Shown here in pieces: positions 42,335 to 53,858 of a stretch of 64,000 bases of DNA. The stretch covers positions 1,882,850 through 1,946,849 of the forward strand of contig NZ_JACBZA010000001.1 in NCBI RefSeq assembly GCF_013408535.1. Direction: 5' to 3'. Position 1 is the first letter of the stretch. Each line of letters begins with the position of its first letter. Origin of the DNA: Actinopolymorpha cephalotaxi (GTDB lineage Bacteria > Actinomycetota > Actinomycetes > Propionibacteriales > Actinopolymorphaceae). A program made the position numbers and the translations under genes. The notes below the pieces were generated by a model. It did no database searches and was not told where the DNA came from. It saw nothing but the letters and a program-made list of their open reading frames with translations.

Positions 42335-43198
42335 TCAGCGGGACAGGAAGCCGGTGAGTACGCCGGTGAGCCTGCCCGGCGCGTCCTCCTGCACCAGGTG
42401 ACCGGCGCCCTCGAACAGCTCCGTGCGGGCACCGGGGATAGCCGCGGCGAGCCGGTGCGCGTGCTCGGCCGGCAGCCACCGGTCCTGCGTGCCCCACCCG
42501 ACGAGCACCGGCAGGTCGAGGTCGGCGTACCGGTCCTCGATCTCCGCGGTGAACAGCTGGTCGCCCTGCGCGAGCTGACGGTAGAACGCCGCCTGGCCGG
42601 TTTCGCCGAGCCAGGGCTCCACCACCGCGTCCAGCACTTCCGGGGCGGGCGGTTGCGCGGTGCAGGTCGACAGGTAGGTGCGGACCAGTGCCTCGTGCTG
42701 AGCATCGGGCAACTGCCCGAACACCTCGGCGTTCGAGCCCAGCAGGCGGAAGGTCTCGCTGCCCCACGGGCGTAGCGCGACCGCGTCCAGCAGCACCAGC
42801 CGGTCGTACGCCACCCCGTCGATCAGCGTCGTGCGCAACGCGACCGCGCCGCCGAAGTCGTGCGCGACGACGGCCGGCCCGCGGTCGGCTGAGTCCAGTC
42901 CCGAGTCCAGTCCCGAGTCCAGTCCCCAGTGCCGGAGCAGGCTGGTGAACACCTCCTGCTGGGCGGCCAGGGACACGTCCTGTCCGGCACGCATCTCCGA
43001 CTGCCCGTAACCGGGCATGTCCCACAGGTACACGGTGTGGCCGGTGGCGACGAGGCCCTCGGCGACGTCACGCCAGACGTAGGAGGAGAACGGCGTTCCG
43101 TGCAGCAGGACGACCGGCGGGCCGGCGCCGAGGCGGGTCCAGCGCACGACGCCGTGCGGGCTGCGGTACTCCTCGGTGAGCTTCGGCGCGGTGGTCAT
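42335..43198 (-). CDS. Alpha/beta hydrolase, haloalkane-dehalogenase/epoxide-hydrolase-like
   Basis: 287 aa cytosolic hydrolase. LHGTPFSSYVW is the HGxP oxyanion motif. VAHDFGGAVAL places Asp114 as nucleophile, as in dehalogenases and epoxide hydrolases rather than serine esterases. GWGTQDRWLP gives a likely acid Asp and GAGHLVQED the catalytic His. A (Leu-Asp-Ser-Gly)-type repeat at residues 93-103 comes from three perfect 12-bp DNA repeats just before the nucleophile strand. The ATG at 43198 follows AAGGAG. The gene is divergent from an ABATE/CGNR regulator with shared repeats between them. The substrate is unknown. Confidence 0.85.
   Translation of the reverse strand: MTTAPKLTEEYRSPHGVVRWTRLGAGPPVVLLHGTPFSSYVWRDVAEGLVATGHTVYLWDMPGYGQSEMRAGQDVSLAAQQEVFTSLLRHWGLDSGLDSGLDSADRGPAVVAHDFGGAVALRTTLIDGVAYDRLVLLDAVALRPWGSETFRLLGSNAEVFGQLPDAQHEALVRTYLSTCTAQPPAPEVLDAVVEPWLGETGQAAFYRQLAQGDQLFTAEIEDRYADLDLPVLVGWGTQDRWLPAEHAHRLAAAIPGARTELFEGAGHLVQEDAPGRLTGVLTGFLSR
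42891..42926. repeat. Three tandem 12-bp repeats inside the hydrolase gene
   Basis: Unit GAGTCCAGTCCC repeated three times without error (42891-42902, 42903-42914, 42915-42926). Being a multiple of three it keeps frame and encodes the LDSG repeat. Copy number could change by slippage. Confidence 0.9.
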
Positions 43199-43213
43199 CT
43201 TCTGCTCCTTCGC

Positions 43214-43279
43214 GTTACCTGTTGAAGGCCTGTGACGGTAACAGTCGGACGTTACCGGTGCAAACCCTCAGGGGGTAAC
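43214..43279. promoter_or_regulatory. GTTACC/GGTAAC operator array between hydrolase and ABATE regulator
   Basis: Four six-base boxes: GTTACC 43214-43219, GGTAAC 43237-43242, GTTACC 43251-43256 and GGTAAC 43274-43279. They form two identical GTTACC-N17-GGTAAC units with an exact 37-bp period. The inner two also form a perfect 7-bp palindrome, CGGTAAC-N8-GTTACCG (43236-43257). The position between divergent start codons makes it a probable binding region for the adjacent regulator. Confidence 0.7.
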
Positions 43280-43288
43280 GTGGGCGCC

Positions 43289-43846
43289 ATGCCGTACGAC
43301 CGACCAGCAGCACCGGAGCCACTCGCCCGGGTCGAGGAGTTCTGCAACTCGGCGAGGTTCCTGCACGGGGAGGACGCCTGGTCCGACCTGCCGGGCGCGC
43401 GGGAGTGGCTGCGCGGCCACGCCGGACCGGCCGCCGCGGAGGAACTCGACCACACCCGCCTGACCGACCTCGTCCGCCTGCGGGAAGCGATCCGGGACCA
43501 CCTCGACGGCTCGACCGCCGCCCTGGTGCACGACACCCTGAACGCCCACGCGGAGAAGTCGCTGCGACCGCCGGCGTGGAGCCCGGACGGAACGCCGCGG
43601 ATACCTGCCGCCGGCGGGTCCGCGCTCGGCGACCTCACCGGCGCCGTGCTCGGCGCCCTCGCGGTCGAGGAACTGGCCGGCCGGCGCGAGCGGCTCAAGG
43701 TCTGCGCCGCACCGGACTGCAGATGGGTCTTCTACGACCGGTCACCGGGGAGCAAGGGCGTGTGGTGCAGCATGCGCACCTGCGGTGCCCGGCACAAGAT
43801 GCGGGCCATGCGCGAACGGCGGAACGGAGAGGGCGCGGGAGCCTGA
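43289..43846 (+). CDS. ABATE/CGNR zinc-finger transcriptional regulator
   Basis: 185 aa. The helical N-terminal ABATE-type domain (stress-induced regulator family) contains RVEEFCNSARFLHGEDAW and LRLREAIRDHLDG-like RLREAIRDHLDGS. The C-terminus is the zinc finger CAAPDCRWVFYDRSPGSKGVWCSMRTCGARHKMRA. The naming motif CGNR reads CGAR here, a single substitution, with all four cysteines kept. The ATG at 43289 follows GGGGGTAACG weakly. It is divergent from the Asp-nucleophile hydrolase, and the intervening repeat array is the likely operator for both. Confidence 0.85.
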   Translation: MPYDRPAAPEPLARVEEFCNSARFLHGEDAWSDLPGAREWLRGHAGPAAAEELDHTRLTDLVRLREAIRDHLDGSTAALVHDTLNAHAEKSLRPPAWSPDGTPRIPAAGGSALGDLTGAVLGALAVEELAGRRERLKVCAAPDCRWVFYDRSPGSKGVWCSMRTCGARHKMRAMRERRNGEGAGA

Positions 43847-43884
43847 CCGGGCCGGGCAGCGGAGACCGGTCCCTTGGCCGGGTG

Positions 43885-44751
43885 CTACACCGGGCCCTGT
43901 TCGCCGCCCCGGTCCGGGCGCCGGCGGAGGTACCGCTCGAACTCCTTGGCGATCGCCTCGCCGGTGGCCTCCGGCAGGTCGGCCGCGTCGCGGGCCTGCT
44001 CCAGCGACTGGACGTACTCCGACACCTCGGTGTCGTCGCGGGCCAGGTCGTCCACGCCGCGCTCCCAGGCACGCGCGTCCTCGGGCAGGTCGCCGAGCGG
44101 CACCGTGAGGTCCAGCAGGTCCTCCACCTTGCGGAGCAGGGCGAGGGTGGCCTTCGGGCACGGGCTGGACGCGACGTAGTGCGGAACGGCCGCCCAGAAC
44201 GACACCGCCGGGAGGCTCTCGCTGTGGCACGCCTCCTGCAGGACGCCGAGCACGCCGGTCGGGCCTTCGTACGTCGGCGCCTCCAGGCCCAGTGCCGAGG
44301 CGAGCTCGGGATCGGTGGCGCTCGCGGTCACCGGGATCGGGCGGGTGTGTGGGCTGTCGGCCAGAAGGGCGCCGAGCAGGACCGCCATCTCCGCGCCGAG
44401 GCTGTCGGCGACGTCCAGGATCTCCGCGCAGAACTGCCGCCACCGCATGTTGGGCTCGATGCCGCGGACCAGGATCACGTCGCGGGGCGCGTCCGGCGGC
44501 CGGGCGACCATGACCCGGGTGGCGGGCCAGGTGATCCGGCGTACGCCCTGCGCGTCGGCGCCGACCGAGGGCCGGTTGACCTGGTAGTCGTAGTAGTCGT
44601 CGGACCCGAGCTCGCCCAGGGGCTGGGCCTTCCACACCTTCACCAGGTGGTCCAGTGCGGAACTCGCCGCGTCCGCGGCGTCGTTCCATCCCTCGAAGGC
44701 CGCGAGGAGGACCGGGTCTTCCAGTTCCGGCGAGCCTTCGAGCTCGAGCAC
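43885..44751 (-). CDS. PAC2 family protein (proteasome assembly chaperone-like)
   Basis: 288 aa cytosolic protein of the actinobacterial PAC2 group. It starts LELEGSPELEDPVLLAAFEGWNDAADAASSALDHLV and includes VNRPSVGADAQGVRRITWPATRV, ARPPDAPRDVILVRGIEPNMRWRQF and a WAAVPHYVASSPCPKATLALL block, all characteristic of the family. The frame is open to 44955, but the GTG at 44751 has GGGAGG nine bases upstream and begins at the conserved domain. Its presence in the same region as the Mpa ATPase suggests a link to the proteasome system, which is not proven for bacterial members. Confidence 0.9.
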   Translation of the reverse strand: MLELEGSPELEDPVLLAAFEGWNDAADAASSALDHLVKVWKAQPLGELGSDDYYDYQVNRPSVGADAQGVRRITWPATRVMVARPPDAPRDVILVRGIEPNMRWRQFCAEILDVADSLGAEMAVLLGALLADSPHTRPIPVTASATDPELASALGLEAPTYEGPTGVLGVLQEACHSESLPAVSFWAAVPHYVASSPCPKATLALLRKVEDLLDLTVPLGDLPEDARAWERGVDDLARDDTEVSEYVQSLEQARDAADLPEATGEAIAKEFERYLRRRPDRGGEQGPV

Positions 44752-44925
44752 GTGGATCGTCCTCCCTGTCGTCGGTCCTGTCGTCGGTGGCCGACGCCGC
44801 ACGGTGTCAGACCCGCTGACAATGCCGGTCCCGCCAACTATGCCGGACCCTCCCGACACCGCCTCCGATAGCCTACGTGGCTTCGCCGCACGCACGTCGC
44901 GACGTGCCGAGCGCCACCCGTGAGT

Positions 44926-44955
44926 GATCTCGGAGTCCAAGATCTCGGAGTCCAA
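44926..44955. repeat. Perfect 15-bp tandem duplication upstream of PAC2 and metH
   Basis: GATCTCGGAGTCCAA occurs twice head to tail (44926-44940 and 44941-44955) in the 284-bp divergent region between the PAC2 and metH genes. It may duplicate a regulatory site or be recent slippage. Confidence 0.9.
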
Positions 44956-45035
44956 GAACGCGGTCCGATGGGTGGACGTCCGGGTACGCTGGTGGCGGTC
45001 TGTCCCGATCAGCCGATCAACAAGGAGCGACCATC

Positions 45036-48515
<3,480 letters not shown>

Positions 48516-48661
48516 TCGTCACCGAGACGGACGGGTCACCCTCGCAGACTGTCTCGGATCGTGACGAACCGGCCGGGTGGCGTGCACGCTCAGGCGTCGG
48601 CACCCGGCCGTTCGTCGTGGACAGCGACGTGGATCTCCCGGTCGCGAGCACGGTTACCCGC

Positions 48662-48692
48662 CGTACTTCCGGCGTACTCTGCGTACTTCCGG
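48662..48692 (+). promoter_or_regulatory. CGTACT direct repeats upstream of the peptide ABC operon
   Basis: CGTACTTCCGG occurs twice (48662-48672 and 48682-48692, 20 bp apart) with a further CGTACT at 48673-48678 between them, about 120 bp before the binding-protein start. Repeats one to two helical turns apart suggest a regulator site. No regulator is adjacent. Confidence 0.4.
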
Positions 48693-48809
48693 GGATTTGT
48701 TGTGCAATCGCTACGCCAACGTGAGAGGTCTGACATTCCGTAGCCGGTCACAGGCGGCTATGGTGCGGGGCGGGCCGCTCCGGGCCTTCCCTTGACGATG
48801 AGGTGGAAA

Positions 48810-50426
48810 ATGCGACCATTCACCGGCCGGATGGTGCGGGTGCTGGCGGCGGGCGGTGCGCTGGCCCTTGCCGTCACCGCGTGCGGCAGTCAGTCCGGCA
48901 GCGACACCGACAGCGGCGGCAACGGCGCCGGCAAGGCGCCCCTGGTCTTCGGTACGACCGACGCCTTCGGCACGGTGGACCCGTCCGGCTCCTACGACAA
49001 CCCGGGCTGGGAGATCCTCTACAACTCCGCGCAGACGCTGCTGTCGATCCCGCCGGGTGGGAGCACCCCGAAGCCGGACGCGGCCGAGAAGTGTGAGTTC
49101 ACCGACCCGAAGACCTACACCTGCACCCTGAAGAAGAACCTCAAGTTCTCCGACGGCAGCCCGCTGACGAGCAAGGACGTGAAGTTCACCTTCGACCGGA
49201 TGCTGAAGATCGCCGACCCCAACGGGCCGTCCAGCATCTTCGCCGACCAGCTCGCCTCCACCGAGGCGAAGGACGCCCAGACCGCGGTCTTCCACCTGAA
49301 GTTCGCCGACGCGACCTGGCCGTTCCGCCTCACCACCGCGGCCGCCTCGATCGTGCCGGACGAGAAGTACCCCGCCGACAAGCTGCAGCCGATGGGCAAC
49401 GACAAGATCATCGGCTCCGGGCCGTACAAGGTGACGAAGTACGACCCGTCCCAGCAGATCGTGCTGGAGCCGAACGCCAACTACCACGGCGAGAAGAAGC
49501 TCTCCAACTCCAAGGTGCTCATCCAGGTCTACAAGGACGAGAAGAGCCTGAAGAGCGCGGTGGAGAGCGGCGAGGTCCAGGTGGCCTACCGCACGCTCAC
49601 CCCCACGCTGCTGAAGGACCTGGAGCAGAACGGCGCGGCCAAGAAGGTCAAGGTCGTCAAGGGCGCGGGCACCGGCATCCAGTACGTCGCCTTCAACAAC
49701 AAGAAGGGCCCCTTCGCCAAGGCCGAGGTGCGCCAGGCCGCGGCGGCCCTGCTGGACCGGCAGTCCATCGCGAGCGGTGTCTACAACAACACGGTGACCC
49801 CGCTGTACACGATGGTCCCCAAGGGCCTGCCCGGGCACGACGAGAAGTTCAAGTCCGTCTTCGGTGACAAGCCCGACCTGGCCAAGGCCAAGAGCCTGCT
49901 GAGCAAGGCCGGTGTGAAGACTCCGGTGACCGCCCAGCTGTGGTACAGCCCCGACCACTACGGCGAGGCCTCGGCCGACATGTACGCCGAGATCAAGCGC
50001 CAGCTCGAAGAGGGCGGCCTGTTCAAGATCTCGCTGAAGTCGGCGTCGTGGGAGCAGTACAAGAAGGACTACGCGGCCGGCGCCTACGACGGCTGGCAGC
50101 TCGGGTGGTACCCCGACTTCCCCGACACCGACAACTACCTGTCGCCCTTCTACGCCAAGAACAACTTCATCGGCGCGGGCTACGGCTACTCCAACCCGCA
50201 GATGGACAAGCTGCTGACCCAGGAGAAGTCCACCCCTGACCCGCAGAAGCGGCAGCAGGCCTTCTCGCAGATCCAGACGATCGCCACCGAGGACGTCCCG
50301 CTGATCCCGCTGTGGCAGGACAACATGATCGCCGCCGTGCGCGACGGCGTGACCGGAGTCAAGGACACCTTCGACCCGCTGTACACCTTCCGGTTCTGGT
50401 TGGTCGACGCGAGCAAGGCGAAGTAG
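48810..50426 (+). CDS. Peptide ABC transporter substrate-binding lipoprotein (family 5)
   Basis: 538 aa. The signal peptide ends with the lipobox AVTAC (C25), followed by a Ser/Asp/Gly tether, so it is lipid-anchored outside the membrane. The family 5 body shows GTTDAFGTVDPSGSYDNPGWEILYN, LKFSDGSPLTSKDVKFTFDRML and GPYKVTKYDPSQQIVLEPNANYHGEK, standard DppA/OppA blocks. The ATG at 48810 follows GAGGTGG closely; a TTG at 48792 is also in frame. It is first in a five-gene importer operon, separated from the permeases by a 206-bp gap with a hairpin. The peptide or nickel/opine substrate is not determined. Confidence 0.92.
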   Translation: MRPFTGRMVRVLAAGGALALAVTACGSQSGSDTDSGGNGAGKAPLVFGTTDAFGTVDPSGSYDNPGWEILYNSAQTLLSIPPGGSTPKPDAAEKCEFTDPKTYTCTLKKNLKFSDGSPLTSKDVKFTFDRMLKIADPNGPSSIFADQLASTEAKDAQTAVFHLKFADATWPFRLTTAAASIVPDEKYPADKLQPMGNDKIIGSGPYKVTKYDPSQQIVLEPNANYHGEKKLSNSKVLIQVYKDEKSLKSAVESGEVQVAYRTLTPTLLKDLEQNGAAKKVKVVKGAGTGIQYVAFNNKKGPFAKAEVRQAAAALLDRQSIASGVYNNTVTPLYTMVPKGLPGHDEKFKSVFGDKPDLAKAKSLLSKAGVKTPVTAQLWYSPDHYGEASADMYAEIKRQLEEGGLFKISLKSASWEQYKKDYAAGAYDGWQLGWYPDFPDTDNYLSPFYAKNNFIGAGYGYSNPQMDKLLTQEKSTPDPQKRQQAFSQIQTIATEDVPLIPLWQDNMIAAVRDGVTGVKDTFDPLYTFRFWLVDASKAK

Positions 50427-50447
50427 GCGCAGCGCCACCTCCGGTGA

Positions 50448-50477
50448 GTCCGCCGCGCGCAGGCGTGCGCGGCGGAC
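50448..50477 (+). terminator. Hairpin between binding-protein and permease genes of the peptide importer
   Basis: 13-base arms (50448-50460 and 50465-50477) pair at all but one central position (11 bp continuous) around a four-base loop, 22 bases after the binding-protein stop. It probably causes partial termination or protects the upstream mRNA. Confidence 0.55.
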
Positions 50478-50632
50478 CACCGGTGCCGGTCTGTCAGGAC
50501 CGGGTTGACGCACATGCTCTCGTGTCCGCGCGGGGGGCCGAAAGCACCGAGTGAGAGTTCGGGCCGAGCTCGCCTCGAGTTCGGCCCCGGTGCCCGCCGA
50601 GTCGTTCGCACGGAAAGGTCAGGTGGCTTGGC

Positions 50633-51661
50633 ATGGCCGGCCGATCAGGGTCGTTGCGGAGGTATCTCGCCATCCGCCTCCTCCTGGTGATTCCCAACGT
50701 GTTCGTCCTGCTCACGTTGGTGTTCCTGCTGCTGCGGGTCGCTCCCGGCGACCCGGTCTCGGCGGCTCTCGGCGGCCGGTTGCCGGCGGCCGAGCTCGCC
50801 AGGCGGCGCGCGGCGGGCGGGTACGACGACCCGATCCTCGTGCAGTACTGGCACTACCTCAGCCGCATCTTCACCGGTGACTTCGGTACGGCCGTCAGCG
50901 ACAACCGGCCGATCACGAACATCCTGCTGGTCAACGGCGCGGCCACGTTGAGCCTCACGCTGTCGGCCCTGGTGGTGGCCTGCCTCATCGGCATCCCGCT
51001 CGGCCTGCTGGCCGCGCGCTACCGCGACTCACTCGCCGACGTGGCGATCCGGGTCTTCGGTGTCTTCACCTACGCCGCGCCGGTCTTCTTCGTCGGCGTG
51101 GTGGCGATCATCATCTTCACCGGCAAGCTCGGCTGGCTGCCGTCGGGGCAGCAGGCCAGCCCGATCGCCCAGCTGACGGTCGAGCCGGTCACCCACATCT
51201 TCCTCCTCGACGCACTGCTGGCCGGTGACACGAAGTCGTTCGTCGACGGGCTGAAACACCTGGTGATGCCGGCGGTCACGCTGGGCCTGCTGATCACCGG
51301 CGTGTTCATCCGGCTGATCCGGGTCAACGTCGCCCAGACGCTGCGCGACGACTACGTGGAGGCGGCCCGGGCCCGCGGCATCGCCGAGCGCCGGGTGGTC
51401 TTCCAGCATGCGTTCCGCAACGCCATGGTGCCGTTCGTCACGGTGCTGGGCCTGCAGGCGGCGCTGTCGCTGGGCGGTGCGATCCTCACCGAGACGACGT
51501 TCAGCTGGCCGGGCCTCGGATCGCAACTGGTGCAGTACATCAACGCCCGCGACTACGTTGCCGTACAGGGCATCATGACCATCTTCGCCCTCGTCGTGGT
51601 GGGGATCAGCCTGCTCATCGACCTGATCAACGCGTTCATCGACCCGAGGGTGAGGTACTGA
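50633..51661 (+). CDS. Peptide ABC transporter permease (DppB type)
   Basis: 342 aa inner-membrane permease. The opening YLAIRLLLVIPNVFVLLTLVFLLLRVAPGDPVSAALGG is the DppB N-terminal helix with the PGDP motif. The EAA-type loop reads VEAARARGIAERRVVFQHAFRNAMVPF. About six helices are visible. The ATG at 50633 follows an AAAGGTCAGGTGG region. Its TGA stop shares a base with the ATG of the next permease (TGATGG), so the two are translationally coupled. Together they form the channel of a DppABCDF-type importer. Confidence 0.93.
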   Translation: MAGRSGSLRRYLAIRLLLVIPNVFVLLTLVFLLLRVAPGDPVSAALGGRLPAAELARRRAAGGYDDPILVQYWHYLSRIFTGDFGTAVSDNRPITNILLVNGAATLSLTLSALVVACLIGIPLGLLAARYRDSLADVAIRVFGVFTYAAPVFFVGVVAIIIFTGKLGWLPSGQQASPIAQLTVEPVTHIFLLDALLAGDTKSFVDGLKHLVMPAVTLGLLITGVFIRLIRVNVAQTLRDDYVEAARARGIAERRVVFQHAFRNAMVPFVTVLGLQAALSLGGAILTETTFSWPGLGSQLVQYINARDYVAVQGIMTIFALVVVGISLLIDLINAFIDPRVRY

Positions 51662-52779
51662 TGGCGATCACCCCGACCGTCCAGTCGGGCGGACCGATCA
51701 CCTCCTCGCGCCGCTCGCTGCCCGGCCGCGTCGTCGCCGTCGTGGCCACGCCGTACCGCCAGTCCGCCGGGGTGGCCCGGGCGATGCTGGTCGTCGGCAC
51801 GGTGCTCACCGCGCTGATCGCGCTGGTGGCGATCTTCGCGCCGCTGGTGGCGCCGTACGACTTCGACCAGGTGAGCGACGGCGGCGGCCGTTTCCCCAAG
51901 CAGGCGGCGCCGTCGGGTGACCACCTGTTCGGTACGAGCGTGCAGACCTTCGACGTGTTCTCCCGCGTGGTGTGGGGCGCGCGGACCGAACTCAAGGTCG
52001 TCGTCCTCTCGCTGGTGCTGACGATCGTGATCGGCGTGGTTCTCGGCCTGGTCGCCGGTTTCGTCGGCGGCTGGCTGGACCGCGTGCTGGTGCTGGTGAT
52101 GGACGCGCTGTTCGCGTTCCCCTATCTGCTGCTGGCGATCGTGGTCGCGTTCCTGCTGTCGGACTCGCTCGGCGGCGGGGTGACGACGGCGGCCGCGGCG
52201 ATCACCGCGGTCTACATCCCGCAGTACTTCCGGGTCGTACGCAACAGCACGGTGAGTGCGAAACAGGCGACCTACGTCGAGGCCGCCCGCGCGCTGGGCG
52301 CACCGCCGCACACGATCATGTCCCGCTACCTGTTCACCAACGTCGTGCAGAGCGTTCCGGTGATCGCCACCCTGAACGCCGCGGACGCGGTGGGCACGCT
52401 CGCCGCGCTGGGCTTTCTTGGGTACGGCATCCAGCCGACCGACGCGGCCGAGTGGGGATACGACCTCAACCGCGCCATGGACGACGCGGCGTCGGGCATC
52501 TGGTGGACCGGGGTGTTCCCCGGGCTCGCGATCGTGGTGCTGGTGATGGCGCTGACGTTCGTCGGCGAGGGGCTGAACGAGACGCTGAACCCGACGTTGC
52601 GGGTACGCCGGCTCGTCCCGGTGGTGCTGCCGCCGCGCAGGGCCGGCGCCGGTGCGCCGGCCGGATCCGATGCGGGCAGGGGTGCCCCTTCGGGAGCCCG
52701 GTCTGATGCCCCTTCGGATGCGCGGCCGGATGCGCTTACCGGCAAGGAGCCTGCCGGCTCGGAGGAGGGTGCCAAGTGA
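51661..52779 (+). CDS. Peptide ABC transporter permease (DppC type)
   Basis: 372 aa. It has an N-terminal membrane anchor, the periplasmic stretch FAPLVAPYDFDQVSDGGGRFPKQAAPSGDHLFGT typical of DppC, and the docking loop VEAARALGAPPHTIMSRYLFTNV. The last 50 residues after LVPVVLPPR are a Gly/Ala/Ser/Pro/Asp-rich low-complexity tail (GARSDAPSDARPDALTG-type), longer than usual. It overlaps DppB by one base and the next ATPase by four bases (GTGA), confirming a tight operon. Confidence 0.92.
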   Translation: MAITPTVQSGGPITSSRRSLPGRVVAVVATPYRQSAGVARAMLVVGTVLTALIALVAIFAPLVAPYDFDQVSDGGGRFPKQAAPSGDHLFGTSVQTFDVFSRVVWGARTELKVVVLSLVLTIVIGVVLGLVAGFVGGWLDRVLVLVMDALFAFPYLLLAIVVAFLLSDSLGGGVTTAAAAITAVYIPQYFRVVRNSTVSAKQATYVEAARALGAPPHTIMSRYLFTNVVQSVPVIATLNAADAVGTLAALGFLGYGIQPTDAAEWGYDLNRAMDDAASGIWWTGVFPGLAIVVLVMALTFVGEGLNETLNPTLRVRRLVPVVLPPRRAGAGAPAGSDAGRGAPSGARSDAPSDARPDALTGKEPAGSEEGAK

Positions 52780-53858
52780 ACGCGGCGACGACCAACCCGG
52801 GCAGGGACCGGCACACCGAATCGGGCAGGGGTCCGGACGCACCGGTCCTGTCCGTACACGACCTGCGGGTCTGGTACGGCACCGAGCGCGGCCCGGTGCG
52901 CGCGGTCGACGGCGTCTCGTTCGACCTGCGTCCGGGTGAGACGCTCGGCCTGGTCGGTGAGTCCGGCTGCGGCAAGTCGACCCTCGGCCGCGGAGTGCTC
53001 GGGCTGCTGCCGCCCGGCGCCAAGGCCGACGGCGAGATCGAGTTCGAGGGCCGCGACCTGCTCACCTGTGGCCGGCGGGAGCTGGAACGGCTGCGCGGGC
53101 CCGAGCTCGGCATGATCTTCCAGGAGCCGCTGACCCGGCTCAACCCGCTGATGCGGGTCAGCGAGCACTTCGAGGAGACGCTGCGGACGCACGAGCCGGG
53201 TCTGGGCAAGGAGGAGATCCGGCGACGTTCGATCGAAACCCTGCGCGGGATGGGAATCCCGCCCTCGCGCTACCGCGCGTACCCGCACGAGTTCTCCGGC
53301 GGCATGCGGCAGCGGATCATGATCGCGCTCGCGCTGGTGCTGCGGCCGAGGTTCGTGGTGGCCGACGAACCCACCACCGCGCTGGACGTCCTGGTGGAGG
53401 CGCAGATCATCGGCATCCTCGCCGACCTGCGCCGCAACTTCGACACCGCGCTGCTGCTGATCACCCACAACCTCGGCATCGTGGCCGAGGCGTGTGACCG
53501 GGTGGCGGTGATGTACGCCGGGCACATCGCCGAGGAGGGCGACGCCCGCGAGGTGTTCGCCCGGCCGCGTCACCCCTACACCCGCGAGCTGTTGCGCTCG
53601 ACGATCTCGCTGCAGACCACCGGGCTGCACTACATCCCGGGCGCCCCGCCGGACCTGGTCGAGCCGCCCGGCGGATGCACGTTCCATCCCCGCTGCCCGG
53701 ACGCGATGGCGGCCTGCCCGCGCCAGGACCCGGTGGAGGTCCGTACGCCGGAGGGCACCCGGGTCGCGTGCTGGTTGCACGGGCCCGCGGAGCTGCTGAC
53801 CGAGGAGGGCACCGCGCCCCTGGTCCGGGAGGAGATCAGCGTTGCCGACGAAGCCTGA
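52776..53858 (+). CDS. Peptide ABC transporter ATPase (DppD type)
   Basis: 360 aa cytoplasmic ATPase. Walker A GESGCGKSTLGRG, Q-loop MIFQEPLTRLNPLM, signature FSGGMRQRIMIALAL, Walker B RFVVADEPTTALDV and switch LLITHNLGI are all intact. The C-terminus has the oligopeptide_HPY cluster HPYTRELL and CTFHPRCPDAMAACPRQDP, which in this family can bind an iron-sulfur cluster. The GTG start lies in a GTGA overlap with the DppC stop. A TTG-initiated second ATPase starts inside its 3' end. Confidence 0.95.
   Translation: MNAATTNPGRDRHTESGRGPDAPVLSVHDLRVWYGTERGPVRAVDGVSFDLRPGETLGLVGESGCGKSTLGRGVLGLLPPGAKADGEIEFEGRDLLTCGRRELERLRGPELGMIFQEPLTRLNPLMRVSEHFEETLRTHEPGLGKEEIRRRSIETLRGMGIPPSRYRAYPHEFSGGMRQRIMIALALVLRPRFVVADEPTTALDVLVEAQIIGILADLRRNFDTALLLITHNLGIVAEACDRVAVMYAGHIAEEGDAREVFARPRHPYTRELLRSTISLQTTGLHYIPGAPPDLVEPPGGCTFHPRCPDAMAACPRQDPVEVRTPEGTRVACWLHGPAELLTEEGTAPLVREEISVADEA

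Noticed and set aside
48516-48570. Interrupted inverted repeat after metH as a terminator
   Set aside because: The arms pair only with a four-base bulge and a loop of over 20 bases, so it was not called.
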